DNA of 64,000 nucleotides from Nitrospirillum viridazoti. GTDB taxonomy: Bacteria; Pseudomonadota; Alphaproteobacteria; Azospirillales; Azospirillaceae. A program made the translations under genes and the position numbers. Shown here piece after piece: positions 62,487-64,000 of this stretch. The notes beneath the pieces are model-generated. The model did no database searches, was not told the DNA's origin, and saw only the letters and a list, made by a program, of their open reading frames with translations. Position 1 is the stretch's first letter. Each line of letters opens with the position of its first letter. The DNA is taken from the NCBI RefSeq assembly GCF_007827975.1, contig NZ_VITT01000001.1. One strand, written 5' to 3'.

Positions 62487-63779
62487 ATGACGTCCCCGCC
62501 TGCCGCCCCGCCGCCATCCCCCGCCCCGGCGGATGGGATGGATTGGCTGGACCCCACCTGCCGGTTGGTCCAGGACGGCCGGCCCCATGACCGGACGGCC
62601 TTGCTTGAACGGGCGCGGGACCTGGCCGGTCGATTGCGGCCAGCCGCCCGCGTGGCGGCGGTGGCGGCCACGCCGCTGGCTGTGGCGGTGGCCCTGTTGG
62701 CGGCCCGCCTGCTGGACGCCGAACTCTTCCTGATGCGGGGCACCGGAGTCCCTGCCGGGATGGACGCGGTGGTGGATGCCGACGGCCGGGTAACGCGCCT
62801 GGGCGGCGCGGCGTCCGGTGCCACGCCCGGCTTCGCCCTGGTGCTGGAAAGCTCCGGCACCACCGGTACGCCCAAGCGTCTGCGCCACACTTTCGATCGG
62901 CTGGCGGCCCGTATCCAGGGGGGGCTGGGGCGGGGCAGCGTGTGGTTGGCCACTTTCGATCCCGGCGGCTATGCCGGCCTACAGGTGCTGCTGACCGTGC
63001 TGCGCGGTGGCGGGACGCTGGTGGCGGACGACGCCCCCGACGTGCCGGCGCTGGCGGACTTGGCCCAGCGCCATGCCGTGACCCACATCAGCGCCACGCC
63101 CAGCTTCTGGCGGGCCTTCCTGCTGACGGGGAAGACACCACCGCTGAAGGCCGTGACCCTGGGTGGCGAGGCGACGGACCAGTCGCTGCTGGACGGGCTG
63201 GCGGCCGCCTTTCCCAATGCCGCCGTGCGCCACATCTATGCCAGCACAGAGGCGGGGGCGCTGTTCGCCGTGGCGGACGGCCGCGCCGGCTTCCCCGCCG
63301 CCTGGCTGGAGACGGGGGTGGAGGGTACCGACCTGGCCGTCCGTGACGGTGTGCTGTGGGTCCGGGGGCCCCGGCTGGCCACCGCGCTGGCCGGCGGCCG
63401 CCTGCCGACCGATGCCGACGGCTGGTATGGCACTGGCGACCGGGTGGAAGTCGTCGGCGACCGGGTGCTGTTCCGGGGGCGTGAGGACGGTGTGGTCAAC
63501 GTCGGCGGCGTGAAGGTCATGCCCGACGAGGTGGAGGCGCTGATCCAGGCGGTGCCGGGCATCGCCGACGCCGCCGTGCGGGTGCGGGCCAGCCCCATTA
63601 CCGGTCATCTGCTGACGGCGCAACTGGTGGCGATCCCGGACCAGGATCCCGAGGCCCTGCGCCCCAGGGTGGTGGCGGCCTTGGCCGGCCTGCCGGCGGC
63701 GGCCCGCCCCCGGCGGCTGGAATTCGTTACGGAACTGGAATTATCCCCGTCTGGCAAAAAGAAACGGGTGCAGGAATGA
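62487..63779 (+). CDS. AMP-forming acyl-CoA/acyl-ACP ligase-like protein
   Basis: A 430-residue ANL-superfamily enzyme, shorter than typical acyl-CoA synthetases (500-560) because the N-terminal subdomain is reduced. The P-loop is ESSGTTGTPK (121-130). Later motifs are HISATPSFWRAFLL, IYASTEAGALF, DGWYGTGDRVE, and LFRGREDGVVNVGGVKVMPDEVE at the hinge. ELSPSGKKKRVQE at the end carries the A10 lysine. It could load an acyl group onto a carrier protein or CoA. The stop overlaps the start of an SDR gene (ATGA), so the two are coupled. The operon continues beyond the window. Confidence 0.85.
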   Translation: MTSPPAAPPPSPAPADGMDWLDPTCRLVQDGRPHDRTALLERARDLAGRLRPAARVAAVAATPLAVAVALLAARLLDAELFLMRGTGVPAGMDAVVDADGRVTRLGGAASGATPGFALVLESSGTTGTPKRLRHTFDRLAARIQGGLGRGSVWLATFDPGGYAGLQVLLTVLRGGGTLVADDAPDVPALADLAQRHAVTHISATPSFWRAFLLTGKTPPLKAVTLGGEATDQSLLDGLAAAFPNAAVRHIYASTEAGALFAVADGRAGFPAAWLETGVEGTDLAVRDGVLWVRGPRLATALAGGRLPTDADGWYGTGDRVEVVGDRVLFRGREDGVVNVGGVKVMPDEVEALIQAVPGIADAAVRVRASPITGHLLTAQLVAIPDQDPEALRPRVVAALAGLPAAARPRRLEFVTELELSPSGKKKRVQE

Positions 63780-64000
63780 GTGACCACATCATCGTCACCG
63801 GCGGCAGCCGGGGCCTGGGCTTGGCGCTGGTGCGTGCTTTGCTGGCGGACGGCTGGCGCGTCTCCACCTGCGCCCGCAGCCCGACGGCGGAGGTGGAGAA
63901 TCTGGTGGCCCGGCACGGCGACCGCTTTCTGTTCCAGGTGGCGCAGGTGGGCGACGCGGGCCAGGTGACCGCCTTCGTCGACGCCGCCGCGGCCTGGGCC
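63776..64000 (+). CDS. Short-chain dehydrogenase/reductase, truncated by the window edge
   Basis: The first 75 residues of an SDR: IIVTGGSRGLGLALVRALL is the TGxxxGxG NAD(P)-binding motif, and CARSP follows at the second strand. A 3-oxoacyl-ACP reductase (FabG-like) role is plausible beside an acyl ligase but cannot be told from this part. The ATG overlaps the ligase stop by 4 bases. The 3' end lies outside the window. Confidence 0.85.
   Translation, partial: MSDHIIVTGGSRGLGLALVRALLADGWRVSTCARSPTAEVENLVARHGDRFLFQVAQVGDAGQVTAFVDAAAAWA

Overview
The window is GC-rich (roughly two thirds G+C by eye) and densely coding. Its gene types point to an alphaproteobacterium of the Rhodospirillales/Azospirillales, with a Nitrospirillum/Niveispirillum/Azospirillum-like genome as the best guess. 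That placement is inferred from family composition (DUF1612-type plasmid protein, RPA-type replication initiator with ParAB, tandem S46 peptidases, NodT-type lipoproteins). No rRNA, tRNA, CRISPR array or intact transposon was seen. A replication and partition locus at 24.7-30.8 kb shows that the window comes from a secondary replicon (chromid or megaplasmid) and contains its origin.

Layout. 0-3.5 kb: a broken ParE toxin fragment, a small membrane protein and two overlapping amidohydrolase-fold genes, one of which has lost the metal-binding HxH. 3.7-6.9 kb: a minus-strand operon with a PseI/NeuB-type synthase, an SpsF-type cytidylyltransferase and two acyl carrier proteins around an alpha/beta hydrolase. 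7.1-17.6 kb: an unknown gene, a HEAT-repeat protein, a KpsF-type isomerase, a pair of TPR glycosyltransferases (OGT-type and GT9-like), a Rieske oxygenase, a DUF885 peptidase and a GT4 glycosyltransferase. Much of 3.7-17.6 kb looks devoted to surface or flagellar glycosylation. 17.8-24.5 kb: a secreted 17-kDa-antigen-type protein, a chemoreceptor paired with a BMP-family binding protein, and an ada/2OG-oxygenase alkylation-repair operon.

24.7-30.8 kb: a CsoR-family repressor without its usual cysteine, a DUF1612/HTH protein, parB and parA on the minus strand, and an iteron origin of about 1 kb with DnaA-box-like sites, an AT-rich stretch and at least fourteen 17-bp iterons, followed by repA. 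A perfect extra iteron lies beyond parB. 30.9-36 kb: two S46 dipeptidyl-peptidase genes with a Tyr/Pro-rich secreted protein between them.

36.3-43 kb: an EmrAB-NodT efflux operon ending in its probable TetR regulator, then a second NodT-type channel. 43.1-47.8 kb: a HGSNAT-like membrane acetyltransferase, a response regulator/sensor kinase pair and an FkbM-type methyltransferase. 47.9-55.7 kb: an MdtABC-type RND operon on the minus strand. 56.4-60 kb: a small protein and a NitT/TauT-like ABC importer with a double-length permease and an ATPase carrying a C-terminal extension, but no binding protein. 60.1-64 kb: an S9 prolyl oligopeptidase, then an AMP-forming acyl ligase and an SDR that runs off the end. 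A dispersed repeat of about 92 bp occurs at 44.4 and 60.0 kb.

The most distinctive items are the iteron origin with its distant extra copy, the ACP-containing nonulosonate operon, the MCP-BMP pair, the ada-coupled non-AlkB dioxygenase, the catalytically degenerate amidohydrolase, and the dispersed repeat.
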